DNA of 64,000 nt from Lepus europaeus. Lineage: Eukaryota > Chordata > Mammalia > Lagomorpha > Leporidae. A program made the translations under genes and the position numbers. Numbering within the stretch: position 1 is the stretch's first letter; every line of letters starts with the position of its first letter. Below, one piece after another: positions 54,626 to 64,000 of the stretch. The stretch lies in assembly GCF_033115175.1 (NCBI RefSeq), contig NC_084838.1, positions 38,667,468 to 38,731,467 on the forward strand, written 5' to 3'. A model generated the notes under the pieces. That model was not told the origin of the DNA. It did no database searches and worked only from the letters and a program-made list of their open reading frames with translations.

Positions 54626-54914
54626 CTGCATCTGGCCAGCCACCGAGCGAAGAGGAAAAGCCTGCGAAGTCCAGACGCTTCCCGAGCCCCCTGCCTGCCC
54701 CCAACGGAGGCGCAGGCGGCTGGAGGGCGGGGAAGGCGCTGAGACTTCTTCCCCTGCCCTCGTGGAATCGCGCGCGTTCTCGAACGTCCTTCCAGTGATC
54801 TAGAGTGAGACTTAAAGGGGTGGTTATTTGTTGACCCTTGCGTGTAAGGATTTCAGCCCAAACAAAAAGAACAGCCAATGCACAGACATATACAGTAAGC
54901 AAGACAAAACACAT
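54579..54914 (-). pseudogene. gag (remnant): Gag matrix start with glycosylated-Gag-like leader, remnant
   Basis: An ATG at 54914 opens a hydrophobic leader (LLTVYVCALAVLFVW) that runs in frame into [18 protein letters not shown], the matrix N-terminus of gammaretroviral Gag. The usual Gag start codon position reads AAG, so only the upstream start remains. Most of matrix and p12 is deleted, and the frame is shifted relative to the capsid that follows. Confidence 0.72.
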
Positions 54915-55250
54915 GGCTAGGACAAATCGAACGCTATTGCGCTATTTTTGGGAGCGGCTGCCTGACCAGCCCTCCCCGGGAAGGAGGGAGACTTAGTCTC
55001 CGACCCACCTCCAGACCACCCCGAGTGCGTCTTCCGGGGGAACAGACCGAGGGTTTCCCCTCATAACCCGGAGCGTCCTCCGGGTAACGGGCCAGGGGTT
55101 GCTGGGCACGCCTGCCTCCCCCACTGGTCCCACAGAGTCAGGTCAGATACTGGCCAGTCAGAATACTCAAGACGAAGACAACAACAGACAGAAAACACTT
55201 AATTATACCTCCAACTGGTCCGCAGAGAATGGGTCTGAGGGCGACCTCGA

Positions 55251-55268
55251 GCCCCACGTTGGGCGCCA
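55251..55268 (-). promoter_or_regulatory. Primer binding site, tRNA-Lys(1,2) type
   Basis: Two bases after the LTR CA on the minus strand lies TGGCGCCCAACGTGGGGC, complementary to the 3' end of tRNA-Lys(1,2). It would prime minus-strand DNA synthesis. This tRNA is typical of D-type betaretroviruses, whereas gammaretroviruses mostly use Pro or Gln. Confidence 0.85.
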
Positions 55269-55270
55269 AA

Positions 55271-55839
55271 TGTTGGGCCCCTCAGTAGTAGAGATGCCCA
55301 CTTGCTCGAGAGGACGCCCAAAAACCCAGACTCCAAACCAGCTGATGCAAAAAGCATGAGGTATTTATTGTACGTTTGCGCAAACGGGCCCCTCACCTCA
55401 GGCAGTGAGGAGCCCTGAGCGGCAGTTTTACACAGGTTATATAGGCAACGAATTAGCATATTCCTAACGCATGCATAGGATTGGTCAGTTCAGAGGGACC
55501 GTTAGCATATGGGAGAATGCTGGCGAAGAATGCTGGTGGAGAGTGCTGGTATAAAATGCAGAGGTGGCACGGGATTGGTTGGTTCGGAGGGACAATTAGC
55601 ATACCGGAGAATGCTGAGGGAGAGTGCTAAGGTGTTACAGGATTGGCCGGTCGCAGTGACATCATAAGTGTGCGCCTAGAGACCCTCCGAAGGGAGGGGC
55701 AGCTCTGCTCTGGGGCGCGCCCAGAGGTTTCCTGGAGGGGAGGGGCAGTTCTGCTCTGGGTAGCATCTAACCTCTTAAGAAGCCCCTGATATTTGCCCAG
55801 GCCTAGTTTCCTGTCCCTCTCCCCCATAAGGGTCCTTCA
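55271..55839 (-). repeat. Provirus outer LTR (5' LTR)
   Basis: Same length as 50223-50791 and, read line by line, the same sequence. TATA and AATAAA lie at the corresponding places. GGAG follows at 55840-55843 as target-site duplication. Confidence 0.93.
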
Positions 55840-55940
55840 GGAGCTTGTCTCTGAAAAAAATAGTTCCTTCTCCTTCATTCTCGAAATTCCTGGGATTGCC
55901 TCTTTTGGACACTGTACCATTACCAAGTAGAAAAAGCACT

Positions 55941-56285
55941 CCGGGGGCGGTGCTGTGGTGGAACAGGTAAAGCCACTGCCTGTGATGCCAGCATCCCCTA
56001 TGGACACCAGTTAGGGTCCTGGCTGCTCCACTTCCCATCCAGCTCCCTGCTAATGTGCCTGGCAAAGCAGTGGAAGATGGCCCAAGTCCTTGGGGCCCTG
56101 TCACCTATGTGGGAGACCTGGAGGAAGCTCCTGGCATGGCCTGGCCCAGCTCTGGCCATTGTGGCCATTTGGGGAGTAAACCAGGGGATGGAAGGTCTCT
56201 CTCAGTCTCCCCCTCCACTCTCTGTAACAGGGACTTTCAAATGACTAAATCAATCTTAAGAAAAAAAAAAGAAAAGAAAAAAAGA
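55941..56285 (+). repeat. C-repeat SINE
   Basis: GGGGGCGGTGCTGTGGTGGA head to CTTTCAAATGACTAAATCAA and an A-rich tail. Confidence 0.9.
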
Positions 56286-56424
56286 GCACTCCTTCAGGGC
56301 CACATGCAATTCACAAATCTCTCTCCTACCTCAGTTTCTTCACATTTAAATTGAGAGCCATTGAAACAGACCAGTGACCCCAAGCTGGGGAGGCTTTGAT
56401 TTAAAAAACTAAACAACACAGAGG

Positions 56425-56575
56425 GTGACAGCAGGTGGTGGCTGTAATGTGGGAGACTTGGATTGAGTTGTGGGTTCCTGGCAGCCTGGCTCAGCCCTGC
56501 CTAGTGTAGGCCTTTGGATAGTGAACCACTGGATGGGATGTCAGTCTTTCTTTTAAGTAAAGTGAAAATAAATTG
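56425..56575 (+). repeat. C-type SINE fragment, old
   Basis: Only the body (GGGAGACTTGGATTGAGTTG, AGTGAACCACTGGATGGGA) is left. Confidence 0.6.
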
Positions 56576-56639
56576 AAAATTTTTGTATTTAAAAACAAGC
56601 AAGTGGAGCAGAAACATTGCAAAGACAATCTACAAAGGC

Positions 56640-56967
56640 AGGACTCCAGTTTCTTTGTTTGTTTCTTTTGTTTGTTGAGAAGCACAGAGAGAGATAGACA
56701 GAGGCAAAGAGAAAAAAAATGTTCCTGTCTGCTTGTTTACGCCCCAAATTCCCGCAATGGCTGGAGCTAGACCAGGCTGAAGCCAGAAGCCAGCAAGTCC
56801 ACCTGGCTCTCCCGTGTGGAAGGCAAGGCCCCAACCATTGGAGCCATCGTCTGCTGCTTCCCAGGGTGTGCATAAGCTGGAAGCTGGAGTCAGGAGCAGA
56901 GGCAGGACGTGAACCCAGGGACTCCGACATGCAGTGTAGGTGTCCCAGCTGGCCACTCAACGCTGGC
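56640..56967 (-). repeat. Old C-type SINE, minus strand (complete form)
   Basis: GTTTGTTGAGAAGCACAGAG start with GA-rich block, and the same interior as 24121-24375. Its 5' part as read on plus is missing in copy A. Confidence 0.75.
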
Positions 56968-57288
56968 CCAGCGCCTACCCAGAAGTCAGCACTTCTCGTC
57001 CGCACGTGGGAAGCTATTAGGCCACCAGCTCCAGGCCTTCTTGGGCTTCCTGCGGCAGGCTGGATGATATGTGGAGTTCCAGCTCACTCTGACAGTAAAA
57101 TTACCATGATGGACAGTGCAGACTTGGCGTTCTGGGAGGTTGAGTCAATGGCATCTGAACATGTCTGCAAAACTCTCCACGTGGCAAGGGACGGCTTCTC
57201 TCCCTGGAATTGAGGTGAGTATGGCTCACGACCCTGAGGCCAGCCAGTGGGGCTGGGAGTCTGGGGGCCCCTTCAGATGCAGGTGGAA

Positions 57289-57892
57289 TGTCCTTCACAA
57301 GCAAGCTGCCAGCTGTGGCTGGAAAGCCTGTCTCCAGCAAACTGGCATCTGCCCCACTAATAGCTTCTTGTGCTGCACGTGTGACCTTGCAGCCTTAAAT
57401 CACGCCTTCCGGGTGGGTGCAAGCTTTCACCCACAGCTGGCAGGGGAATGGGCTGAGCACCTGGGGAGAGTTGGACTGGCTCCAAGAGACCCTGGCTATC
57501 TTGTGTGACCTTGTGGTTTTAAACCACGCCTTCAAGTTATTTTCAATCTTCCACCCGGGGCTAGCAGAGGAGTGGAGACAGTCAGTCTCCAGGAGACCCC
57601 CACTATCTATCTCCTTGAGCCCCAAGCCAATCAACACACATACGTGAAGCCCCTGTGCAATGGGCACCACCCCAGTAGGATGACCCAGTGAGTAAAGAGT
57701 AATGCCTTACGAACTCGGGACACTTCCCCAGAGCCAGTGTCCCACTCAGGCCTGGTCGCCTCTCTGACCAGACGCTTGCCAATCAAATAAAAGTTTCTGC
57801 CTCTTTGCAAATTGTTTTCTGGCCTTTTATTTCTATACTAAGAACCCACGAGACTCACTCTGGCAACCACCCTCCACTCCGTTACCGGTAAC
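57289..57892 (+). repeat. Possible solo LTR
   Basis: A poly(A) signal AATAAA sits at about 57786 in CAATCAAATAAAAGTTTC, followed by a CT-rich segment and a GTTACCGGTAACA end. Upstream are two diverged copies of a unit of about 110 bases, each starting TGTGACCTTG (near 57381 and 57504). Ends are uncertain and no target duplication was found. Its left part is also in copy A (to 24909). Confidence 0.45.
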
Positions 57893-58661
57893 AGACCCCA
57901 CTCAACCCAAGCTGGGGGTATGAATTATGAGTGGGTTCTAGCAGTCAGGTAAGATTCTGTCCCTCTCACCAAGTCCCAGGGCAACAAAGATGCCACGGTC
58001 ATGTGTGGCTACAGGAGGGAACACGGGAGTCCTTCTCTCGATTTCTGGTCACTCTGGTGGGGACTCCAGTTCTAGGTGGCAGAAATTGTTTGTTCAGGTT
58101 ATGCAAAGAAGAGAGTCAAGAGAAGATGAACTAATTTACATCCACTAAACTCACAAAAGACTGCGGTATAAACCAGACACTAATAGGTAAGCCCTTGGAA
58201 ACTTTACATTTCCAAACCAGTCCATTCTCTCCCTGCAAGACGGTCTGGGTGGGGAGTCAAATTAGAACAGAAACTTACTGGGAGGGGAGAAACCAGATTC
58301 AGAGGAGTGGCCCTGTGTGACCTCAAGAACCAGGGTCACTGAGCTCTGATAGCTTGAGGTCTCCAACTCTACGGCAAAAACAGGGTTACCCAGAGGCCCC
58401 TGCCTCCCTATAAGGTGCTGGACACAGCGCATGTAGACATCGGCTGGTCCTTTAGACAGCATCATTCATTACCCAGAGTGTCTTGCGTTTTATCAAGTTT
58501 CATTAGATTGCCAAGGTCAGCTGCAAGCCCGGCCTCCAGACAACTTGGTTTTGCAGCTGCATGTTGGGGCCTAAGTTCGTTTGTAACTCCGGAGACGTCA
58601 TGCGGTAAGCCTCACGCGTTGACTCAAGCAAGCCGTCAAACAGAAACGTGCACTTTCTGTC
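57893..58661. other. Upstream region of the intact olfactory receptor
   Basis: Unique sequence with no recognised gene. A non-coding first exon and promoter of the receptor could lie here, as is usual for this family, but no element can be defined by eye. Confidence 0.4.
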
Positions 58662-58676
58662 TTTCACTATTCCCAG
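58662..58676 (+). promoter_or_regulatory. Possible 5' UTR splice acceptor of the olfactory receptor
   Basis: Pyrimidine-rich TCTGTCTTTCACTATTCCCAG ends 21 bases before the ATG at 58698. Odorant-receptor genes commonly have a single coding exon spliced to an upstream non-coding exon. Confidence 0.45.
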
Positions 58677-58697
58677 GGATGAAAGAAGGAGTCTGAC

Positions 58698-59825
58698 ATG
58701 GGAGCAGCCAACCAGTCTATGGTGACAGAGTTTGTCCTGCTGGGCCTCTCAGCCCACCCAACGCTGGAGAAGACGTTCTTCGTGCTCATCCTGCTGATGT
58801 ACCTGGGGATCCTGCTGGGCAACGGGGTCCTCCTCCTGGTGACCGCCCTGGACGCCCACCTGCACACGCCCATGCACTTCTTCCTGGGCCACCTCTCCCT
58901 CCTGGACGGGTGCTACACCACCTCCTCGGTCCCCCTCATTCTCGACAGCTTCCTGACCCCCAGGAAGACCATCTCCTTCTCAGGCTGTGCCGTCCAGATG
59001 TTCCTCTCCTTTGCCATGGGAGCCACAGAGTGTGTGCTCCTGGGCATGATGGCATTTGATCGCTACGTGGCCATCTGCCGCCCCCTTAGGTACCCCGTGG
59101 TCATGAGCGAGGCTGCCTATGTGCCTATGGCTGCCGACTCCTGGGTGGCTGGTGGAGCCAACTCCTTGGTCCAGGTCTCTCTTGCAGTACAATTACCCTT
59201 CTGTGGGGACAACATCATCAACCACGTCACCTGTGAGATCCTGGCTGTGCTGAAGTTGGCCTGTGCTGACATCTCCATCAATGTTATCAGCATGGTTGTA
59301 GCCAACGTGATCTTTCTGGGGGTCCCTGTCCTGTTCATCTTTGTCTCCTATATCTTCATCCTCACCACCATCCTGAGGATCCCATCAGCTAAGGGCAGGA
59401 AAAAGGCCTTTTCCACCTGCTCTGCCCACCTAACAGTCGTGGTGGTCTTCTACGGGGCCATCCTCTTCATGGATGGGAAGCCCAAGTCCAAGGACCCCCT
59501 GGGGGCAGACAAGCAGGACCTTGCAGACAAACTCATCTCGCTCTTCTACGGACTTTTGACCCCCATGCTGAACCCCATCATCTACAGCCTCAGGAACAAG
59601 GACGTGAAGGCCGCAGCGAGGAGCCTGGTGGCTCAGAAATGCTGCCCCTTTGATGGTGGTTCTCACTTGATAATCACAAAGCTAAGTGAGGGCAAATTGA
59701 GTTTAGAGCTAAGCTCTTCGCCGTGTGGTCTGGGGACCAAAAGTATCGGCATCACCTGGGAGCTCACTCAGCATACAGAATCTTGGGTTCCATTGCAGAT
59801 CTACTGCACTGGAATCTTCTTGTGA
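58698..59825 (+). CDS. OR2S2-like: OR2S2-like olfactory receptor with extended C-terminus
   Basis: Full-length class II odorant receptor, a seven-helix GPCR coupling to Golf in olfactory cilia. Intronless frame from ATG 58698 to TGA 59825, 375 codons. Features in order: N-glycosylation site NQS (residues 5-7), [10 protein letters not shown] after helix 1, FSGCAVQ with the conserved Cys of loop 1, [17 protein letters not shown] at the end of helix 3, [10 protein letters not shown] at helix 6 and [16 protein letters not shown] at helix 7. Closest remembered relative: human OR2S2 (about 319 residues). After RSLVAQK the frame does not stop but continues about 55 codons into adjacent sequence, the last part being a DNA-transposon remnant. 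The two minus-strand copies are broken, so this is the functional candidate here. Confidence 0.92.
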   Translation: MGAANQSMVTEFVLLGLSAHPTLEKTFFVLILLMYLGILLGNGVLLLVTALDAHLHTPMHFFLGHLSLLDGCYTTSSVPLILDSFLTPRKTISFSGCAVQMFLSFAMGATECVLLGMMAFDRYVAICRPLRYPVVMSEAAYVPMAADSWVAGGANSLVQVSLAVQLPFCGDNIINHVTCEILAVLKLACADISINVISMVVANVIFLGVPVLFIFVSYIFILTTILRIPSAKGRKKAFSTCSAHLTVVVVFYGAILFMDGKPKSKDPLGADKQDLADKLISLFYGLLTPMLNPIIYSLRNKDVKAAARSLVAQKCCPFDGGSHLIITKLSEGKLSLELSSSPCGLGTKSIGITWELTQHTESWVPLQIYCTGIFL

Positions 59826-59866
59826 TTCAAATGCGTGTTCAACATTGAGAAGTACTGTCCTGGTTA
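59726..59866 (+). repeat. MER5A/MER20-like hAT transposon remnant
   Basis: GTGTGGTCTGGGGACCAAAA, CGGCATCACCTGGGAGCTCA and AACATTGAGAAGTACTGTCC resemble the ends and middle of small non-autonomous hAT-Charlie elements of mammals. The exact family name is from memory. It overlaps the last 33 codons of the receptor ORF. Confidence 0.6.
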
Positions 59867-60594
59867 AGAGCACACAGGGGATGCTCTGCGTGCTGCCCGG
59901 GGCCCTGGCCTTGGTTCACCTGGGGCTGCAGCCGGCTTCGTGACGCCGGCTGCTGGGAGTGGGGGTGGCTGCAGCAGCTTACAGCCAAGCTCTCTGCAGG
60001 ACTGTCCTTGACTAAAGAGAGCTCCCTAAGCCAGAGCCCCCTTCCCACCTCAGGGGCAGGCCGCACCAGGAATTTGTCAATGGCAAGTCTGCTTGTCTCC
60101 AATGCGGATGTCTCTCTAAAGAGCCATCCCAGCTCTGGAGCTTCCCCACAGAAGTTCAAGTTCTCACCACGCACAGCCGGGTTTCTTCACCAGCTCCTCC
60201 ACCTGGGTCGACCCGAGGGCACTTCCCAGCAACGCTCTACGTGATAATCTCCCCACCAACACCAGCCTCGGGGGAGCCCAACCCCTCCCAGAGGACCACA
60301 GTCAGTCTCAGCGCACGGGGTGGACAGCGCGTGTATCACTGGTGCTCAGCCTTCGCCGGCATTTCCTCGGCTGATGTGAAGGCAGGTGACTTCGCCAAAT
60401 TCCTCTTGTTCAAAGAGAAAACTCTTTGCCTAAAATGCATTTGCTCAGTTAAATTCCTTTTATTTCCCTTCTAGAAGTGCATCTGAATTTGTACTTCCTG
60501 CACAATGCTTTTACTCCTAAACAGAGACTAAGCAGAGCTGTTTCCTCTCCTGGCGTTGAGGGTTCAACAATGAGATCTGTGACTTTTTCTTTTT
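59867..60594. other. No gene recognised
   Basis: Mixed-composition non-coding sequence downstream of the receptor. Confidence 0.5.
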
Positions 60595-60918
60595 TTCTTT
60601 TTTTAAATTTATTTGGCAGGTAGAGTTATAGACAGTGAGAGAGAAAGACAGAGAGAAAGGTCTTCCTTCTGTTGGTTCACTCCCCAAATGGCTGCTACAG
60701 CCAGCGCTGTGCCGATCCGAAGCCAGGAGCCAGGAGCTTCCTCCTGGTCTCCCATGCGGGTGCAGGGGCCCAAGCACTTGGGCCACCTCCACTGCCCTCC
60801 CGGGCCACAGCAGAGAGCTGGACTGGAAGAGGAGCAGCCGGGACTAGAACCCGGCGCCCAAATGGGATGCCGGCGCCGCAGGCGGAGGGTTAACCGAGTG
60901 AGCCATGGCACCGGCCCT
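60595..60918 (-). repeat. C-repeat SINE, minus strand
   Basis: TTTTTTAAATTTATTTGGCA start, GA-rich block and GAGCCATGGCACCGGCC head. Confidence 0.92.
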
Positions 60919-61254
60919 GTGACTTTTTCTTTAAGGACAAAGATGTTTGAGATCTGGAAAATGTGTTGACTCTTCACTGTAAGAACCCAAACCATAAAAA
61001 CTCTGAAGAGTCTTAATTGTTCACTGAAATCCCTACAAAAGGAAACATTACCTCAACTTCAATAACAGATAAGATGTTGTATTCACATAACATTGCTTTC
61101 AAACAATCTGCAGATCAGGTACTTCAAGAATTCCCACATTTTCATAATTAGTGTTGAGAAATCATAGACTGAAAATAAGTCAAGGAGGCTGAATAATTTT
61201 GATAACAGAAGGGGAAAATTTACTTCAAATTTACCACAAAATGGGGACAGGCAT
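60919..61254. other. No gene recognised
   Basis: AT-rich sequence between two SINEs. Confidence 0.5.
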
Positions 61255-61535
61255 TTTGTTTGGTGCTGAAGCCTCCACTTGGGACGCCTGCATCCCATCT
61301 TGGAGTTCGGGGTCTGAGTCCCTACCCTGCTCTGGTTTCCAGGGGCAGCACGTGGCAGCCCCAGTAGCTGGGGCCTTGCCACCCACATGGGAGGTCCAGA
61401 CTGCGTTCTTGGTTCCTGGCTTCAGCCTGGCTCAGCCCTGGCTATTGTGGGCATTTGGGGAGTGAACAAGCAGATGGATGATCTCTCTCTCCCTCCCCTA
61501 AGTCTGTTTCTCAATTAAAAATAGACAAATAACAA
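61255..61535 (+). repeat. Old C-type SINE, head truncated
   Basis: ACGCCTGCATCCCATCTTGG, CTGGCTTCAGCCTGGCTCAG, ATTTGGGGAGTGAACAAGCA and TCTCAATTAAAAATAG. Confidence 0.75.
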
Positions 61536-62780
61536 ATCCTAGTTGATCACAAAATTATACTTAGAGTTGCCCTTACTTACTTTTGGACCTCCCAAGACCA
61601 GGAGCGTCTCGAGAGGGGCCGGCTAGTTCCAGATCCGGTCTGTCTGCAGTGCCCAGAGAGGCCGTCAGCATACGGGTGCTGAATGAGACGCCCAGGTGGC
61701 TTTCCCCAGTGATGGGTCAGCTTCCTCTTGCCTCCATCTTTAGGCTCACATGGATTTGTGTAAAGCCAGGTTGCTGGCTTCCATGGAGGAGTTACGTGAG
61801 GGCTCAGAAAGGGGATGCTTTTCCCTGGAAGAGAACCCCAAACCTGCTTGAAGGCCAAGGTTGTCTATGGACTACGGGGGCCCTGGGGCTTCTTTCCCTC
61901 CATCTTTCTGGACTTGACAACATCATGGGTAGGGTAGGCCGAGCCCACGGGCCGTAATGAGAATTTCATGCATGTCCCCTGTGGAGATGTTGGCAGTGGT
62001 GTCCACGAAGCCAACAAAGATGTACAGGACTCTGATGCCAGCTCTGTCTCCTCGACAGGGAGAAATTAGTACCCGGGGTCTTCTCCTTGGCACCGCCCCC
62101 TGCTTCCCGTGAGGACCAGCCTTTACCGCTTGCTGTGTATAGAGACTGGGCTCTCAGTTTAAAGCTCCTCACCTGTTCCCTGCCTCCCCACTCACCCACA
62201 TCCAGGAGGCGCTTCGTGCACGGCTCTGCTGAGCGGGCCTGACCAGCTCCCACCCTAGCCGGTTGTCACCTCCCTGGCCCCAGCAGAGGTTGCTGAGGTC
62301 ACTCTGCTCCTCGTCATCAGACGCTGGTAAATGCTGTGGCCTGGCTGTGGTGCCAGAGCTCCCTCCGTGCAAGGCTTGGCTCTGCCCTCGTCCTCTGTCT
62401 CCCCCTGTAATCCTTGTCCTGTACTGTAGCTGTGGGGAGCCAGTGTCAACGGCCCTCGTGGAGAGCCCCTTCCTAACTGGGATCCAAACTGCCTACGGAT
62501 TCCCCACGGGCCAAATGAACGGCTACCACCTCGCCTACTGTGTGATGCCACTGAATGGCCTCTCCGGCCCGAGGGGCCCAAGGCCTGCTCCTGCTTATGC
62601 AGTTTGATGAGGTAGCAATTTTCTAGCTATAAGCAGTAGAGTCAAACCAGCTTGGATGAAAGGCAGGGCGACTGTACTGGTTTCTATAGCGCAAAAATAG
62701 AAGGTGAGAGACACGGTTGCCCTTGTGGTGCACGGCAGCCAGGCACTGGAACGCTGCACGGTCTGTCTCTAGATCTTTGC

Positions 62781-62811
<31 letters not shown>

Positions 62812-63184
62812 GGAAATGGCTTATCCAAATAAAAGAGACATTACAAGGAACAATTCTTAAAAAATTTTTGGCAAGAGGCTATTTCATATGTTTATATCAT
62901 ACAACATGATGTTTTAATATATATATATACACACAATGTGGACTGGCTAAATCAAGCTGATTAACATATTCATGACCTACATACTTACCATCTTTGTGGT
63001 GAGAACTTTAAAATCTACCCTCTTGTCAACTGTCATGTATACGAAGTGTTGTTATGCACAATAGTCACGTGACATCTGATAGAGCTCTTGGACTTATTCC
63101 TCCTAACAGAAACATGGCTTATGGCTCACACCTCCCCAGTCCTCCCAGCCCAGCCCCCTCCTCTGCTAACCACCACTGTCCTCC
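61536..63184. other. No gene recognised
   Basis: Unique sequence with scattered ORFs up to 124 codons (61583-61957), none recognisable. A T-run lies at 62790-62811 and a short TA/CA tract near 62917-62936. Confidence 0.45.
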
Positions 63185-63189
63185 CTCTC

Positions 63190-63255
<66 letters not shown>

Positions 63256-63297
63256 TTCCTTCCTTCCTTCCTTTCTTTCTTCCTTTTTCTTTTTTTA
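63185..63297 (+). repeat. (CTTT)n/(CTTC)n microsatellite
   Basis: About 17 CTTT units, then a CTTC patch, ending at the T-rich edge of a SINE. It probably grew from the poly-A tail of that minus-strand SINE. Confidence 0.95.
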
Positions 63298-63617
63298 GAT
63301 TTATTTATTTATTTGAAAGAGCTAAACAGAGAAAGAAGGAGAGGCACAGAAAGAGAGGTCTTCCATCTGCTGGTTCATTCCCCAATTGGTCACAACAGCT
63401 GGAGCTGCACCGATCCAAAGCCAGGAGCCAAGAGCTTCTTCCAGGTCTCCCACGTGGGTGCAGGGGCCCAAGAACTTGAGGCATCTTCCACTGCTTTCCT
63501 AGGAGCATTAGCAGGGAGCTGGGTTGGAAGTGGAGCAGCTGGGACTTGAACCTGTGCCCACAAGGGATGCTGGCATGGCAGGCAGTGGCTTAACCCGCTA
63601 TGCCCGATACCAGCCCC
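63298..63617 (-). repeat. C-repeat SINE, minus strand
   Basis: GATTTATTTATTTATTTGAA start, GCCAGGAGCCAAGAGCTTCT and head ending CCCGATACCAGCCCC. Confidence 0.9.
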
Positions 63618-63747
63618 AATTGTTTTGGCATTTACTTTTGCAAAAACAAGTGGCTGAGTCCTCTCAGACAGACATAACGTTGTGGTCAGAGCACAGACTT
63701 TAGTTACCATTTCTACATCCAGGAAGGCCAACGAGGGCTGGATGGGA

Positions 63748-64000
63748 ACTTCCATTGGCCTAGCAGTTAAGATGCGGTAGAGATCGGAGTGCCTGAGTTC
63801 AGTGCCTGGCTCTGGCTCCTGACCCCAGCTTCCTGCACACGCAGATACTGGGAGGCATCAGGGATGGATCTTGAGTCTGGGTTCCTGACACTCATGGGGG
63901 AGACTTGGATTAAGTTCCTGGCTTCTAGCTTCAGCCCTAGTGGAGGGGCTGTGGCAGACATTTTGGGAGTGAACCAGTGGATGGGAACCCTCTCTGTCTG
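63748..64000 (+). repeat. Old C-type SINE, cut by window end
   Basis: TTCCATTGGCCTAGCAGTTA head, GGGGGAGACTTGGATTAAGT, GGGAGTGAACCAGTGGATGG. The window ends inside its CT-rich part. Confidence 0.75.

Larger units (their letters stand above)
50223..55839 (-). mobile_element. Mosaic gammaretrovirus-like endogenous provirus
   Basis: About 5.6 kb on the minus strand. Order along the element: LTR 55839-55271, primer binding site 55268-55251, gag remnant (about 54914-53957), a foreign segment (53903-51814, including a different LTR), end of integrase, start of env, polypurine tract, then LTR 50791-50223. A 4-bp GGAG repeat lies on both sides (50219-50222 and 55840-55843), as expected for gammaretroviral integration. 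The two outer LTRs are the same length and look identical, so the insertion is young. No protease, reverse transcriptase, RNase H or Env surface core was found, so it is non-autonomous. Gag, integrase and Env relatives are gammaretroviruses by family features. Confidence 0.9.
35505..57492 (+). repeat. Segmental duplication, copy B
   Basis: Direct-orientation partner of 14608-24909. It contains three blocks absent from copy A: 38301-39207, 41660-44635 and 48885-56708. The remainder differs by scattered single bases and tiny indels. An OR2S2-like pseudogene, SINEs and a mosaic endogenous retrovirus lie inside. Confidence 0.95.

Noticed and set aside
63054-63549. Plus-strand ORFs of 141 and 153 codons
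   Set aside because: Mostly translation of the CTTT microsatellite and the neighbouring SINE.

Overview
This window looks like lagomorph nuclear DNA, most likely European rabbit. The main reason is about 40 copies of the tRNA-derived lagomorph C-repeat SINE in both orientations, in every state from near-intact to fragment. Old L1/L2 fragments, long introns and vertebrate gene families agree with this. The two recognised gene families, an OR2S2-like olfactory receptor and SPATA31F/FAM205, both map to human 9p13.3 from memory, so the window probably belongs to the syntenic rabbit block. No prokaryotic features, CRISPR arrays or RNA genes were seen.

Layout. 1-14.6 kb is gene-poor: nested SINEs, old L1/L2 remnants and one RPL23A processed pseudogene (484-952). 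14.6-24.9 kb is copy A of a segmental duplication and carries an OR2S2-like pseudogene on the minus strand (17377-18404). 24.9-35.5 kb is single-copy here and carries a SPATA31F-type gene on the minus strand. Its last coding exon (26825-30638) has an open frame of about 1,270 codons, and two small upstream exons can be placed by splice sites and phase. The first exon was not found. 35.5-57.5 kb is copy B of the duplication, in direct orientation, with a second OR2S2-like pseudogene (39071-40209). 58.7-59.8 kb holds the only full-length OR2S2-like reading frame, on the plus strand. The remainder is repeats and unique non-coding DNA.

The two duplicate copies are nearly identical by eye but differ by three large length differences (about 0.9, 3.0 and 7.8 kb), all absent from A. 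A SINE that is cut at the third junction in A is whole in B, so A looks like a deletion derivative there.

The 7.8 kb block present only in B contains the most unusual object: a minus-strand endogenous retrovirus (50223-55839). Its two 569-bp LTRs look identical and are flanked by a 4-bp GGAG direct repeat, which suggests a recent insertion. Its interior is a mosaic. It has a gammaretrovirus-like gag remnant with a Lys-type primer binding site, then a foreign segment (Env transmembrane tail, degenerate tandem repeats, polypurine tract, a different 446-bp LTR and a cut primer binding site). That segment is fused to the end of integrase and the start of a gammaretroviral env. Protease and reverse transcriptase were not found, so the element could only have moved with enzymes supplied in trans.
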